Positions 41,671-52,610 of a stretch of DNA of 64,000 nucleotides are shown here, one piece after another. The position numbers and the translations under genes were made by a program. The notes beneath the pieces are model-generated. The model saw nothing but the letters and a program-made list of their open reading frames with translations. It was not told the DNA's origin and made no database searches. Every line of letters begins with the position of its first letter. Within the stretch, counting starts at the first letter, position 1. The DNA lies in contig NZ_AMXA01000002.1 in the NCBI RefSeq assembly GCF_000310145.2, forward strand, positions 233,305-297,304. Reading direction: 5' to 3'. This DNA is from Thauera sp. 28 (GTDB lineage: Bacteria > Pseudomonadota > Gammaproteobacteria > Burkholderiales > Rhodocyclaceae).

Positions 41671-43875
41671 TCAGTCCAGGCCCTTGGCCGTGTTTGCCGG
41701 GTTGACGAACTTGCGCTGGAAGGCGAATACCACGCCTGCAGCAGCCAGGCCGATGAGGTCGGAGGCGAGGCCGCCTGCGATCATCGCCAACGCTGCCAGG
41801 ATAAGCACAACACGCAGCGCCAGGTTGACCAGGCCGAAGAACCAGCCCTGGATGCCCGAGGCGAGCAGGTAGATGCCGAAGGCCGCGGTGACGAAGGCGT
41901 GCAGGTTCTCGTACCAGGCGCCTTGCATGAGCAGCGGCGCGGCATAGAAGAACATGAACGGAACCACGAAGGCGGCAAGGCCGAACTTGAAGCTCTCGAC
42001 ACTGGTCTTCATCGGGTCCGACTGCGCAATGGCGGCACCGGCGTAGGCTGCGAGCGCGACCGGCGGCGTGATGGCCGACATGACTGCGTAGTAGAAGATG
42101 AAGAAGTGCGCCGTCAGTGGTTCGATGCCGAGCTGGATCAGGCCCGGGGCGATGACACTGGCGGCCACCGCGTAGGCAGCCGTTGTCGGCATGCCCATGC
42201 CCAGGATGATCGACACGCACATCGCGAAGAACAGCGCCACCAGCTGACTCTGGCCGGCGAGCTCGAGCAGCATCGACGAGAAGCGGGTGCCGATGCCGGT
42301 GAGCGCAATGACGCCGACGATGACACCCGCTGCGGCGCACACGGCGACGAGCTGCAGCGACATGCGGGCGGCGATCTCGAAGGCGTAGAGGATCTCCTTC
42401 ACGCCCATGCGGAAGGGCGTGAACCAGCTCACCACCGCGGCGGCGGCCATGGCCAGCGTGCCGGCGCGGATCACCGAGTAGCCCATGAAGAGGGCGCCGA
42501 TCAGGGTGAAGATGGGAATGAACAGGAAGGCCTGGCGGGCGAGCTTGCCGAACTCGGGCAGGTCTTCGCGCGGCAGGCCGCGCATGCCCTTCTTCAGCGC
42601 TTCCTTGTCGACCATGAAATAGATCGACAGGAAATACAGAGCGGCCGGGATGATGGCGGCGATCACGATGTCCGAGTACGCGATACCTGTGATCTCGGCC
42701 ATGATGAAGGCGCCGGCGCCCATGATCGGCGGCAGGATCTGGCCGCCGGAGGAGGCGGCTGCCTCGACCGAGGCCGCCGTCTGCGGTGTGTAGCCGACGC
42801 GCTTCATCAGCGGGATGGTGAGCGAACCGGTGGACACGACGTTGCCGGCCGAGGTGCCGTTGATGGTGCCCATCAGTGCCGACGAGAACACCGCGACCTT
42901 GGCCGGCCCGCCGCGCGCACCGCCTGCGGCAGCGAAGGCGAAGTTCACGAAGTACTCGCCCACGCGGCTGGCCTGCAGAAAGGCTGCGAAGGTGATGAAC
43001 AGAATGATGTAGGTGGACGAGATCGCCGTGGTCGGGCCCAGGATGCCGTTGTCGGTGTAGATGAAGGCGAAGAAGCGCGCCGGGGCATAGCCCTTGTGCT
43101 CGAGCACGCCGGGGAGCCAGGGGCCGACGAAGCCGTAGAGGATGAATACGGAGACGATCGCGACCAGGGCGAGGCCGGCGAGGCGGCGGGTCATCTCCAG
43201 AATGAGCAGAATGCCGGCGATCGAGGCAAACATGTCATTGAAGTGGGGGAAGACCTGGGCGCGGATACGCAGGAACTCGGCGTGCGAGATGATGTAGGCG
43301 CCGACCGTGATTGCGGCGACGGCCATCAGCACGTCGGGCAGGGCGACGCGGTCGCGGGCGTGGGTGGGTGAAACCCATGAGGCGATCAGCGCAAGCGTGG
43401 TGCCGCCGACCAGGGGGTAGCCGAAGGTCCACAGCATCGCATCCTTGGGGGCACCGGTCTTGACCAGTTCGCCGGAGGTGATGGCGAGCATGATCTGGCC
43501 CAGGGCGATCAGGATCATCACCGCGGCAGGCAGCAGCAACGCCCACTCGAGCGGACTGAGCGCCTTTTTGCCGGCAGGTTCGGCCGGGAACGCACGCCCC
43601 GAAAAATAGATGAAGCCGAGCGCCAGGCCAGCGGCGACGTGGGTCAGGCGGAACACCCAGGTCTCCAGCGGGTAGAAGTTCATCACCCCGATGTGGAACG
43701 CGGTGTACAGGATGCAGAGGGCGGCGAAGACCCATGCAAGCTTGCCGGTGAATACGCGCTGGTTGGCGACGACGACTTCGGCGTCGACGCCCGCTGCGAT
43801 GTTGTCCTTGTCGCGAATCTCGAAGTCGCTGGCTGGACCGGCCGTGTTCGCCGATTGCGGCGCTTGGCTGTTCAT
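41671..43875 (-). CDS. TAXI-type TRAP transporter, fused small-large permease (DctQM)
   Basis: The permease imports an organic acid with Na+ or H+ together with the TAXI binding protein. The 734-residue protein has four N-terminal TM segments (the fused Q domain, to about residue 180) and then the M domain with about twelve segments. Signature stretches are GPTTAISSTYIILFITFAAF, GTINGTSAGNVVSTGSLTIP and MGMPTTAAYAVAASVIAPGL. It lies about 100 bp downstream of the binding-protein gene, with a terminator between them. Confidence 0.93.
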   Translation of the reverse strand: MNSQAPQSANTAGPASDFEIRDKDNIAAGVDAEVVVANQRVFTGKLAWVFAALCILYTAFHIGVMNFYPLETWVFRLTHVAAGLALGFIYFSGRAFPAEPAGKKALSPLEWALLLPAAVMILIALGQIMLAITSGELVKTGAPKDAMLWTFGYPLVGGTTLALIASWVSPTHARDRVALPDVLMAVAAITVGAYIISHAEFLRIRAQVFPHFNDMFASIAGILLILEMTRRLAGLALVAIVSVFILYGFVGPWLPGVLEHKGYAPARFFAFIYTDNGILGPTTAISSTYIILFITFAAFLQASRVGEYFVNFAFAAAGGARGGPAKVAVFSSALMGTINGTSAGNVVSTGSLTIPLMKRVGYTPQTAASVEAAASSGGQILPPIMGAGAFIMAEITGIAYSDIVIAAIIPAALYFLSIYFMVDKEALKKGMRGLPREDLPEFGKLARQAFLFIPIFTLIGALFMGYSVIRAGTLAMAAAAVVSWFTPFRMGVKEILYAFEIAARMSLQLVAVCAAAGVIVGVIALTGIGTRFSSMLLELAGQSQLVALFFAMCVSIILGMGMPTTAAYAVAASVIAPGLIQLGIEPLTAHFFIFYYAVMSAITPPVALAAYAGAAIAQSDPMKTSVESFKFGLAAFVVPFMFFYAAPLLMQGAWYENLHAFVTAAFGIYLLASGIQGWFFGLVNLALRVVLILAALAMIAGGLASDLIGLAAAGVVFAFQRKFVNPANTAKGLD

Positions 43876-43914
43876 TGGGAGTCCTCCCGGTGCTGTTCTC
43901 GTTGGGATAGGGTC

Positions 43915-43958
43915 AAAAAAAGGGCCAGAGTCGCGGCATCGCGTTGCTCTGGCCCTTT
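43915..43958 (-). terminator. Intercistronic terminator/attenuator between TAXI and permease genes
   Basis: AAAGGGCCAGAG and CTCTGGCCCTTT form a perfect 12-bp stem with a 16-nt loop. On the minus strand it is followed by a run of T. It begins 14 bp after the TAXI stop and before the permease start, so it should lower permease expression relative to the binding protein. Confidence 0.9.
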
Positions 43959-43971
43959 GTCAGCGCAGGCT

Positions 43972-44955
43972 TCAGTCCTTGAGCTTGGCCGGGAGCGTGA
44001 TGCCCTTCTCTTCGTAATAGCGCACGGCACCCGGGTGGTAGGGCAGGAAGCCGTTCTTGTCGACGTTCTCGAGCAGGGTCTCGGAGGCCGCGCTATGGAT
44101 CTGCATCATGCGCGGATTGTTCTCCATCACCAGCTTGGTGATCTCGTAGGCGAGGCTGGCGGGCATGTCCTTGTGCGCCGTGGCGAAGTTCCACATGGCC
44201 ACGGTGTTCTGGTCATAGTCGTGCCCGGAGTAGGTGCCGGCCTTGATCGTCAGCGCGGAAACCTCGGGGTGCTTGTCGAGGATCTTCGGCAGTTCGGTGT
44301 CATTGAAGCCGAACATCACCACCTTGGCTTCGGCTGCGAGCTGGCTGAAGGCCGAGATCGGGATACCCGCGGCGAAGCAGAAGGCGTCGAGCAGGCCGTC
44401 CTGCAGCTGGCTGGCAGCATCGGATGCGCCCGAGTTGGACTGGCGCGGCTTGACATCGAGGGTCGCCATGAAGCGCGGCCAGTAGGTGCCCGGGGTGCCG
44501 CCCGCGGGGCCGACGCTGACGCGCTTGCCGTTGAGGTCGCTCACCGCCTTGATGCCGGAACTGGCCATGGTGATGCACTGGAAGGGCGTCTGGTACATCG
44601 GGAACAAGGCGCGGACATCGGTGTGCGGCAGGCCGGGTGCGAGTTCGCTCTTGCCGTTCCAGGCGTCGTACATCGGGCCCATGGTGACCAGGCCGATGCC
44701 GTGCTCCTTCATCTGCACCAGGGTGGCGTTCTGCACCGGGCCGCCGGTCACTTCGCCGCTGGCGGTGATGCCGAACGTCTCGCCGATGTAGGCGGCGAGG
44801 CCGTTGCCATACACGAAGTAGGTACCGCCCTGGCTCGCCGTGCCCACCGTGAGGGCGCGCGGCCAACCGGTACGGTCCTGGGCGATGGCTGCGCCTGCGC
44901 TGACGAGCGTGGCGCCGGCAACGACGGCTGCGATGGTTTTGACGAATCCTTTCAT
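43972..44955 (-). CDS. TAXI-family TRAP transporter solute-binding protein
   Basis: The periplasmic receptor of the TRAP system. The 327-residue product has a signal peptide (IAAVVAGATLVSAGAAIAQ) and the TAXI start GWPRALTVGTASQGGTYFVY. Further TAXI segments are VTGGPVQNATLVQMKEHGIG, KRVSVGPAGGTPGTYWPRFM and the C-terminal PYHPGAVRYYEEKGITLP. It is the first gene of the operon TAXI-permease-usp. Confidence 0.94.
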   Translation of the reverse strand: MKGFVKTIAAVVAGATLVSAGAAIAQDRTGWPRALTVGTASQGGTYFVYGNGLAAYIGETFGITASGEVTGGPVQNATLVQMKEHGIGLVTMGPMYDAWNGKSELAPGLPHTDVRALFPMYQTPFQCITMASSGIKAVSDLNGKRVSVGPAGGTPGTYWPRFMATLDVKPRQSNSGASDAASQLQDGLLDAFCFAAGIPISAFSQLAAEAKVVMFGFNDTELPKILDKHPEVSALTIKAGTYSGHDYDQNTVAMWNFATAHKDMPASLAYEITKLVMENNPRMMQIHSAASETLLENVDKNGFLPYHPGAVRYYEEKGITLPAKLKD

Positions 44956-45111
44956 ACCTGTCTCCTGGTCAAGTGGAATGGCCTTGCCGCACGAAGTGTT
45001 CGGTCGGCAGGTCAGACATCGCCCGGGCGGGCGAGCGCTGGTCGTGCGCCTCGCTTTGCTGCAAGGTCGCGGTCAGCTTGATGACAGGTTAGGCGCTCGG
45101 TCCGCCGCCGC

Positions 45112-46143
45112 CTATTGTGGATATCGCGTAAGGGATGCGCGCAGGCCCCACGCCTTCGCAATCTGCGCGTAGGAGTCGAGTCGGGCCTGGTGGTCGAAGA
45201 TCTGCCCGGCGAGAATCAGTTCGTTGGCGCCGGTGCGTTCGACCAGGCGTGCGAGCGTATCGCGTACGCTGGCGGGGGAGCCGACTGCGGTGCACGCCAG
45301 GGACTGGTCGGCAAAGGCAAGTTCGGCGGTCGACCACTCGCGTTCGTTGAAGGCGTCCGGGGGCGGCAAGGGGCCGCGCAGGCCGCGCGCCATGGCGGCG
45401 AAGCGCAGCCGCAGCGAACGTAGCAGATGCTGCGCCTGCTCGTCGGTGTCGGCGGCGATGGCATTGGCAGCGACGATGACGTAGGGCGCTGCCAGCGCCT
45501 CCGAGGGCTGGAAGCGGTTGCGATAGAGCTCGACTGCTTCCATGAGCATGCGCGGGGCAAAGTGCGACGCGAAGCCGAAAGGCAGGCCGAAGTGGGCGGC
45601 GAGCTCTGCGCTGTAGAGGCTGGAGCCGAGCAGCCAGATCGGGACGTCGAGGCCAACCCCCGGTACGGCCATCACGGCTTGACCCGGGCGTGGTGGCTGG
45701 AAATAGCTGCGTAACTCGAGCACGTCCTGCGGGAAGCTGTTGTCGCTGTCCATGAGGTTGCGGCGCAGCGCGTGCGCGGTGATCTGGTCGGTGCCGGGCG
45801 CACGCCCGAGGCCGAGGTCGATGCGGCCGGGGAACAGGGACTCGAGCGTGCCGAACTGCTCTGCGATGACGAGCGGCGCATGGTTCGGCAGCATGATGCC
45901 ACCGGCGCCGACGCGGATGCGGGTGGTCGCTGCGGCGACGTGACCGATGACCACCGCAGTTGCGGCGCTCGCGACGCCAGTCATGTTGTGGTGTTCGGCC
46001 AGCCAGTAGCGGGTGTAGCCGCAGCTGTCGGCGAGCTGCGCCAGTTCGCGGGTGTTGCGCAGCGCATCGGTCGCGCTGCTGCCGAGCGGGATGGGGGCGA
46101 GGTCCAGGATCGACAGCGGAACCGGTGGGGCGCTCGGGTACAT
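45112..46143 (-). CDS. LLM-class (luciferase-like) flavin oxidoreductase
   Basis: The 343-residue protein belongs to the MsnO8/YhbW type of flavin-dependent monooxygenase-like enzymes. Visible signatures are [76 protein letters not shown] and [20 protein letters not shown]. The product is soluble, without a signal peptide. Substrate is unknown. It is divergent from the ATP-grasp gene with a 46-bp gap. Confidence 0.92.
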   Translation of the reverse strand: MYPSAPPVPLSILDLAPIPLGSSATDALRNTRELAQLADSCGYTRYWLAEHHNMTGVASAATAVVIGHVAAATTRIRVGAGGIMLPNHAPLVIAEQFGTLESLFPGRIDLGLGRAPGTDQITAHALRRNLMDSDNSFPQDVLELRSYFQPPRPGQAVMAVPGVGLDVPIWLLGSSLYSAELAAHFGLPFGFASHFAPRMLMEAVELYRNRFQPSEALAAPYVIVAANAIAADTDEQAQHLLRSLRLRFAAMARGLRGPLPPPDAFNEREWSTAELAFADQSLACTAVGSPASVRDTLARLVERTGANELILAGQIFDHQARLDSYAQIAKAWGLRASLTRYPQ

Positions 46144-46189
46144 GGCGGCTTGCTAGAATCGCGGCCTTCCATTACGCCACAGGCCCGAC

Positions 46190-47095
46190 ATGATTACCAG
46201 TAAGCCCGATATCGTGATCCTGACTGAAGACCGCTACGCGGTGATTGACGATACGGATTGGTATCAGGGCCAGATCGCGCGTGAGGAAGCCCTGCTCGAG
46301 GCTGCCCTGCGCAGGCAGGGTCTGGGCGTGGTGCGGCGCTCGTGGTCGGATCCCGGTATGGACTGGTCGGCGTGTCGGGCGGCGGTGTTCCGCTCGACCT
46401 GGGACTATTTCGACCGCTTCGACGCCTTCATGCCCTGGCTGGAGCAGGTGTCGGCCCGGACCCGCTTGATCAACGATGCCGAACTGATCCGCTGGAACGT
46501 CGACAAGCGCTACCTGGGCGATCTTGCAGGCCGTGGGATCGATATCGTGCCGACCCGATTCGTGATGCGTGGCGAGGACCTCAGCCTCGCCGAGGTGATG
46601 GCGGAGCAGGGTTGGGAGCAAGCCGTGTTCAAGCCGGTGGTGTCGGGCGCGGCACGGCTCACCCATCGTGTCGATCGTAGCGAGGCCGGTGCTCATGAGG
46701 GCCTCTTCGCGCGCTGCGTCGCCAACGAGGCGATGATGGTGCAGCGCTTCGAGGACGGCATCCTCGCCGATGGCGAAGTCTCGGTGGTGGTCATCGGCGG
46801 CGGCGTCACCCATGCAGTGCGCAAGACTGCACGCGCGGGCGATTTCCGCGTGCAGGACGATCATGGTGGGAGCGTGCATGCACATGAGCCAAGTGCGAGC
46901 GAGCGTGCCTTTGCGGAGGCCGTGGTCGCCGCCTGTCCTCAGTTGCCGGCCTACGCACGTGTCGATTTCGTACGCAGCATCGATGGCGGGTTCCGGTTGA
47001 TGGAAGTCGAGCTGGTTGAGCCGGAGCTGTTCTTCCGCTTCCACCCGCCCGCAGCCGAGCGCCTGGCGGCGCTGATCGGTGAAATTCTGATTTGA
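46190..47095 (+). CDS. ATP-grasp family protein (RimK/GshB-like ligase)
   Basis: The 301-residue protein has an ATP-grasp layout: a preATP segment (AAVFRSTWDYFDRFDAFMPW), LINDAELIRWNVDKRYLGDL, the Lys in WEQAVFKPVVSGAA, DGEVSVVVIGGG and a metal-binding end PAYARVDFVRSIDGGFRLME followed by VELVEPELFFRF. Such proteins ligate carboxylates to amines; the substrate is not evident. It stands alone between a divergent flavin enzyme and the amino acid ABC operon. Confidence 0.85.
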   Translation: MITSKPDIVILTEDRYAVIDDTDWYQGQIAREEALLEAALRRQGLGVVRRSWSDPGMDWSACRAAVFRSTWDYFDRFDAFMPWLEQVSARTRLINDAELIRWNVDKRYLGDLAGRGIDIVPTRFVMRGEDLSLAEVMAEQGWEQAVFKPVVSGAARLTHRVDRSEAGAHEGLFARCVANEAMMVQRFEDGILADGEVSVVVIGGGVTHAVRKTARAGDFRVQDDHGGSVHAHEPSASERAFAEAVVAACPQLPAYARVDFVRSIDGGFRLMEVELVEPELFFRFHPPAAERLAALIGEILI

Positions 47096-47193
47096 ATCAA
47101 GAAGATTGCTGCGGTGCACTAACACGAATCCCGGTAACGAATGCGTGCTTAGCGGTTAGAATGCGCGCCTTTCAAGCTTCCAGAGGTTTCACC

Positions 47194-47985
47194 ATGATCC
47201 GCCGCACGCTGATGTTCGCCGCCCTGGCGCTCGCCACCCAGGCCGCGGTTGCCAAGGACTGGGACACCATCCGCTTCGCCACCGAGGGTGCTTACCCCCC
47301 GTTCAACACGGTCGACACCGCGGGCGCGGTACAGGGCTTCGATGTCGACATCGCCAACGCCTTGTGCGAGGAGCTGAAGGCCAGGTGCACCTGGGTCAAG
47401 CAGGAGTGGGACGGCATGATCCCGGCGCTGCTCAGCCGCAAGTTCGACGCTATCTCCGCTTCGATGTCGATCACCGAGGAGCGCAAGAAGCGGGTCGACT
47501 TCACCGACAAGTACTACGCCACCCCGCTTGGGCTGGTGGCGCGCAAGGACAGTGGGCTGCTGCCGACTCTGGAGTCGCTCAAGGGCAAGCGCATCGGTGT
47601 GCAGCGTGGCACGGTGGCGGACAACTTTGCCTCGCGCTTCTGGGCCAGCCAAGGCGTCACCGTGGTGCGCTACGCGCGTCAGGAAGAGGCCTATCTCGAT
47701 CTCGCTGCGGGCCGCATCGATGCCAGCTGGGTCGATGCACTGATGGCCGACGGAGGCTTCCTTCGGCAGCCTGCGGGGGCGGACTATGCCTTCGGCGGCG
47801 GCCTGTACCACGGCAGCAATGAGGCCGAGAAGGGGGTCATCGGCGAGGGTGTCGGTATTGCGCTGCGCAAGCAGGATGCGGCGCTCAAGGACAAGCTCAA
47901 CCAGGCCCTGGCGGCGATCCGCGCCAACGGCAAGTATGACGAGATCCGCAAGAAGTACTTCGAGTACGACATCTACGGCGATTGA
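47194..47985 (+). CDS. ABC transporter substrate-binding protein for basic amino acids (HisJ/ArgT-like)
   Basis: The 263-residue periplasmic protein has a signal peptide (LMFAALALATQAAVA) and the family start IRFATEGAYPPFNTVDTAGA. It continues with GFDVDIANALCEELKARCTW (two cysteines likely forming the ArgT-type disulfide), LLSRKFDAISASMSITEERK and GKRIGVQRGTVADNFA. GAGG lies ahead of the ATG at 47194. It starts the operon of binding protein, two permeases and ATPase. Confidence 0.93.
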   Translation: MIRRTLMFAALALATQAAVAKDWDTIRFATEGAYPPFNTVDTAGAVQGFDVDIANALCEELKARCTWVKQEWDGMIPALLSRKFDAISASMSITEERKKRVDFTDKYYATPLGLVARKDSGLLPTLESLKGKRIGVQRGTVADNFASRFWASQGVTVVRYARQEEAYLDLAAGRIDASWVDALMADGGFLRQPAGADYAFGGGLYHGSNEAEKGVIGEGVGIALRKQDAALKDKLNQALAAIRANGKYDEIRKKYFEYDIYGD

Positions 47986-48139
47986 CCCAGATCCACGGCG
48001 ACTGTGCGGGCGCTTGCCCGCCGCCCCGCCAGCGGCCGTCTCGGGCCGGGGCTGACAGTCTGACATGGGTGGTCGCAGGGCCACCTTCACTTTCTGGCCG
48101 CAGGGCGGCGTCCGTGAGGGCGCTGCGGCGGCACAACCG

Positions 48140-48826
48140 ATGCTTCACGGATACCTTCCTTCCCTGCTGGACGGCGCTTGGGTGACGCTGCGCGTGGCAG
48201 TGTTCTCGCTGCTGCTGGCGCTCGCGCTGGGCCTGCTCGGTGCCTCTTCACGGCTGTCGCCGCATGCGCTGCTGCGGCTGCCGGCGACCGTCTATACCAC
48301 TGTCGTGCGCGGCATTCCCGACCTGGTGATGATGCTGTTGATCTTCTACGGCGGCCAGGTGGCGATCAACGCGATGACCGACGCGCTCGGCCTGGGCTAT
48401 GTCGACATCAACCCCTTCGTGGCCGGCGTGGTGACGCTGGGCTTCATCTTCGGTGCCTACTTCACCGAGACCTTCCGTGGCGCCTTCATGGCGGTGCCTG
48501 CCGGCCAGCTCGAGGCCGGGCGCGCCTACGGCATGAGCCGCTGGCAGATCTTCTACCGCATCCTGTTCCCGCAGATGCTTCGCCATGCGCTGCCGGGGCT
48601 GGGCAACAACTGGCAGGTGATGCAGAAGAGCACGGCGCTGGTGTCGATCATCGGCCTGTCCGACATCACCTGGCTGGCCGACCAGGCTGGGCGCACCACC
48701 CATGAGCCCTTCCTGTTCTACATGGTGGTGTGCCTGTTCTACCTTGCGATGACGGCGCTCTCCGGGCTGTTGTTCGGCTGGCTTGAGCGGCGCTATTCGG
48801 TCGGTGTGCGGAGGGCTGCCGCATGA
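48140..48826 (+). CDS. Amino acid ABC transporter permease (HisQ-like)
   Basis: The 228-residue inner membrane protein has five segments. It has the EAA-type loop EAGRAYGMSRWQIFYRILFP near residue 130, which contacts the ATPase. The frame is open back to 48065; the ATG at 48140 (MLHGYLPSLLDGAWVTLRVA) fits the family N-terminus. The stop overlaps the next permease start. Confidence 0.92.
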   Translation: MLHGYLPSLLDGAWVTLRVAVFSLLLALALGLLGASSRLSPHALLRLPATVYTTVVRGIPDLVMMLLIFYGGQVAINAMTDALGLGYVDINPFVAGVVTLGFIFGAYFTETFRGAFMAVPAGQLEAGRAYGMSRWQIFYRILFPQMLRHALPGLGNNWQVMQKSTALVSIIGLSDITWLADQAGRTTHEPFLFYMVVCLFYLAMTALSGLLFGWLERRYSVGVRRAAA

Positions 48827-49548
48827 TCGAATGGAGCCTGTTCGTCGACAGCTGGCCCTCGTACGCGGCAGGGCTGTGGGTGACGCTGCAGCTGACCGTG
48901 CTGTCGCTGGGCGCAGGCCTGGTGCTGGCGATCCCGCTGGCGGTGGGGCGGGTGTCGCCGCGGCGATGGGTGGCCCTGCCGGTGTGGGCCTACACTTACT
49001 TCTTCCGTGGCACGCCGATGCTGGTGCAGCTGCTGCTGATGTACTACGGCATGGGCCAGTTCGAGTGGGTGCAGGCGCAGTGGGCGGACGGTAGCCACTT
49101 CTGGCTCATCTTCCGCGAACCCTACGGCTGCGCGCTGGTGACCTTTGCGCTCAACACCGCGGCCTACACCACCGAGATCCTCGCCGGCGCGCTGCGTGCG
49201 ACGCCGCACGGGGAGATCGAGGCGGCGCGCGCCTGCGGCATGTCGCGCCCGACCATGCTGCGCCGCATCCTGCTGCCGGGGGCCCTGCGGCGCGCGTTGC
49301 CGGCCTACAGCAACGAGGTGATCTTCATGCTGCACGGCACGGCGATCGCCTCCACGGTGACGCTGGTCGACCTGACCGGTGCGGCACGCAACGCCTATTC
49401 CCAATTCTTCGCACCCTTCGAAGCCTTCGTCTTCGCGGGCCTGATCTACCTGTGCATCACCTTTGCGCTGGTCGGCCTGTTTCGTGTCGCCGAGCGGCGC
49501 TGGCTTGCGCACCTGCAGCCGCGCAAAGCGTTGCGCAAGGCGGCCTGA
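48823..49548 (+). CDS. Amino acid ABC transporter permease (HisM-like)
   Basis: The 241-residue membrane protein carries the permease signatures YFFRGTPMLVQLLLMYYG, AAYTTEILAGALRATPHGEI and the EAA loop EAARACGMSRPTMLRRILLP. It is coupled to the preceding permease by a 4-base overlap and forms the heterodimeric channel with it. Confidence 0.93.
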   Translation: MIEWSLFVDSWPSYAAGLWVTLQLTVLSLGAGLVLAIPLAVGRVSPRRWVALPVWAYTYFFRGTPMLVQLLLMYYGMGQFEWVQAQWADGSHFWLIFREPYGCALVTFALNTAAYTTEILAGALRATPHGEIEAARACGMSRPTMLRRILLPGALRRALPAYSNEVIFMLHGTAIASTVTLVDLTGAARNAYSQFFAPFEAFVFAGLIYLCITFALVGLFRVAERRWLAHLQPRKALRKAA

Positions 49549-49578
49549 AGGGCCATGAGGGCAAACGGAACTTCATCC

Positions 49579-50335
<757 letters not shown>

Positions 50336-50343
<8 letters not shown>

Positions 50344-51586
50344 GCAGGCGGCGCAGGTAGAGTGCAACGGCGCCGGTCGCCAGCACACAGGCGCCCAGCA
50401 GCAGTGCAAGGCCGGGCCAGTGACCGGCGCCCCAGGCCGTGCCGGCGACGGTGCCGATGACGCTGGCGCCGAGGTAGTAGCTCGACAGGTAGAGTGCTGA
50501 ACCGAGCGCCCGCCGCTCGCCTGCACGCTTGCCCACCCAGCCGCTGGCGAGCGCGTGGGCGGCGAAGAATCCGAAGGTGAATACGCCCACGCCGGCGATG
50601 ATCAGTGCCAGTGGTCGGGCGAGCGTCAGCGCCAGGCCCAGTCCCATCACCACCACCATGATCCACAACACCTTGTGCCGGCCGTGACGGTCCGCCAGGC
50701 GGGCGCTCAGCGTCGACGCCCAGGTGCCTACCAGATAAAGCAGGAAGATCGCGCCGATGGCGGTCTGGCCCAGCAGGTAGGGCGCTTCGAGCAGCCGGAA
50801 GCCGAGGAAGTTGTAGAGCCCGACGAAGGCGCCCATGGCCAGGAAGGCCACCAGGAAAAGCGCCGGCAGGCCCGGGTCGCGATAGATGGCGAGCGCGTCG
50901 CGCAGGATGCGTGCAGGTGTTGCTGCGCGTGGCTGGAAGTGGTGCGAGGGCGGCAGGCGACGCCAGAACAGGACGGCAGAGGCGAGGCCAAGCACGCCGA
51001 TAACGGCCAGCGCCACCCGCCAGGAGCTCCAGTCGGTGATCAGCGCTGCAATGAAGCGTCCGCTCATGCCGCCCAGCGCATTGCCCGCGATGTAAAGGCC
51101 CATCGCCCGCGCCTGCGCGTTGGGGGCGATCTCCTCACCGATGTAGGCCATGGCTGCTGCCGGCAAGCCAGCGATGACAGCGCCGAGCAGGGCGCGCAAC
51201 ACCAGTAGCGAGCCGAAGTCGGGGGCGATCGCCGTCGCGCAGGCCAGGACCGCCGCGATTCCGAGCGCGACCATCATGACCTGCCGGCGGCCGATGCGGT
51301 CGGCGAGCACGCTGCCCGGGATCAGCATCAGGGCCAGCCCGGCCGCAGCGGCAGACACCGTGAGACTGGCGCTGGCTGCACCGATGCCGAATTCGTCCGC
51401 CAGCAGGGGGAGCAAGGGCTGGGGGCCGTACACCATGGCGAAGGTGGCAAAGCCGCCGACGAACATGGCCAAGTTGGCGCGCCGATAGCCTGGCGTGCCG
51501 GCTTCAAGGGGCGCGGGCAATGTGGATGCCGGGATGGCGGCGCCGGCGGTCGGAGCGGGCAGTGGCATGGCGCTTTGAGGTGGCAT
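50336..51586 (-). CDS. MFS transporter (YnfM-like)
   Basis: The 416-residue protein has twelve predicted TM segments. It has the MFS loop motif [19 protein letters not shown] near residues 95-113 and a second one ([20 protein letters not shown]) after TM8. The N-terminus of about 35 residues is Pro/Ala-rich. It is divergent from a LysR regulator by 106 bp, the usual local-regulator pair. Substrate is unknown; YnfM relatives are arabinose/drug-like exporters. Confidence 0.9.
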
Positions 51587-51692
51587 GTGCAGGCAGGCGG
51601 GGAGGGTGATGAACTGCCAGATGATCTTAGGTTGCCGTCGGACTCTTGGTCCAATATATTTGAAAGGCTTTATTCATATATGGATCAGATCA

Positions 51693-52610
51693 ATGGAGCT
51701 GAGGCACCTGCGCTACTTCCTTGCCGTGGCGGATGAACTCAACTTCACCCGCGCCGCGGCACGCCTGCATATCGGCCAACCGCCGTTGTCGATGCAGATC
51801 CGCGATCTCGAGGACGAATTGGGCGTGCGCTTGTTCGAGCGCAATGCTCGCCGCGTGGCGTTGACGCCGGCTGGCAAGTGCCTGCAGGAGCACGCACAGC
51901 GGATCATGGCGGGTGTGCAGGAGGCGGTGGCGCAGACCCAGCGCGTGGCGCGCGGTGAGGCCGGTGAGCTGCGGGTGGGGTTTACTTCGTCGCTGCCCTT
52001 CACCGATCTGCTGCCCGATGCGCTGCATGCCTACCGCAAGCGCTATCCCGCGGTACGGCTTCAGCTACGCGAGATGTTCACGCCCGACCAGTTTGGTGCG
52101 CTCGGCCGTGACGAGCTCGACGTCGGTTTCGTACGCCTGCAGGGGACTCGTGCGCCGGAGGGGATCCGGATACGGGAGATCGCGCGCAATCCGCTGCGTG
52201 TGGTGGTCAATGTTGCGCACAGGCTCGCCAGCGCCGGCTCGGTGTCGTTTGCAGACCTGCACGACGAGGACTTCATCGCCTTCCCGGCCGACGTTGGTAC
52301 CGATCTGCCCGCCGTGCTGCGTGGCCTGTGCCGCCAGGCCGGCTTCGAGCCGCGCATCGTGCAGGTCGCACGCGAGGCGACGACGCAGATCGGCCTGGTC
52401 GCCGCCGGCTTGGGTATTGCCGTTCTGCCTGCGCCGCTCGAAACGGTGCGCATGCCACGTGTACGCTACCTCGCGCTGACCGATCCGGAGGCGGAGTTCA
52501 GGCTTGCCGTGGCTACGGCCGAGTCGGCGCAGGGGGCTTTGCTGGCGGGCTTTCTTGCGGTCGTGGATGAGCTTTCGGGCGCAGATGGTCAGGCACCGAA
52601 GAAGCGCTGA
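51693..52610 (+). CDS. LysR-family regulator divergent from the MFS gene
   Basis: The 305-residue product has the LysR winged helix (MELRHLRYFLAVADELNFTR, RLHIGQPPLSMQIRDLEDEL) and an effector domain (LRVGFTSSLPFTDLLPDALH, LDVGFVRLQGTRAPEGIRIR) of the aromatic/beta-ketoadipate (CatR/BenM-like) subgroup. It probably controls the MFS gene. It overlaps the end of the convergent CitE-like gene by about 20 bp. Confidence 0.9.
   Translation: MELRHLRYFLAVADELNFTRAAARLHIGQPPLSMQIRDLEDELGVRLFERNARRVALTPAGKCLQEHAQRIMAGVQEAVAQTQRVARGEAGELRVGFTSSLPFTDLLPDALHAYRKRYPAVRLQLREMFTPDQFGALGRDELDVGFVRLQGTRAPEGIRIREIARNPLRVVVNVAHRLASAGSVSFADLHDEDFIAFPADVGTDLPAVLRGLCRQAGFEPRIVQVAREATTQIGLVAAGLGIAVLPAPLETVRMPRVRYLALTDPEAEFRLAVATAESAQGALLAGFLAVVDELSGADGQAPKKR

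Noticed and set aside
41440..43371. 643-codon plus-strand frame opposite the TRAP permease
   Set aside because: Composition is dominated by Glu, Arg, Gly and His, typical of antisense to a membrane protein gene in high-GC DNA.
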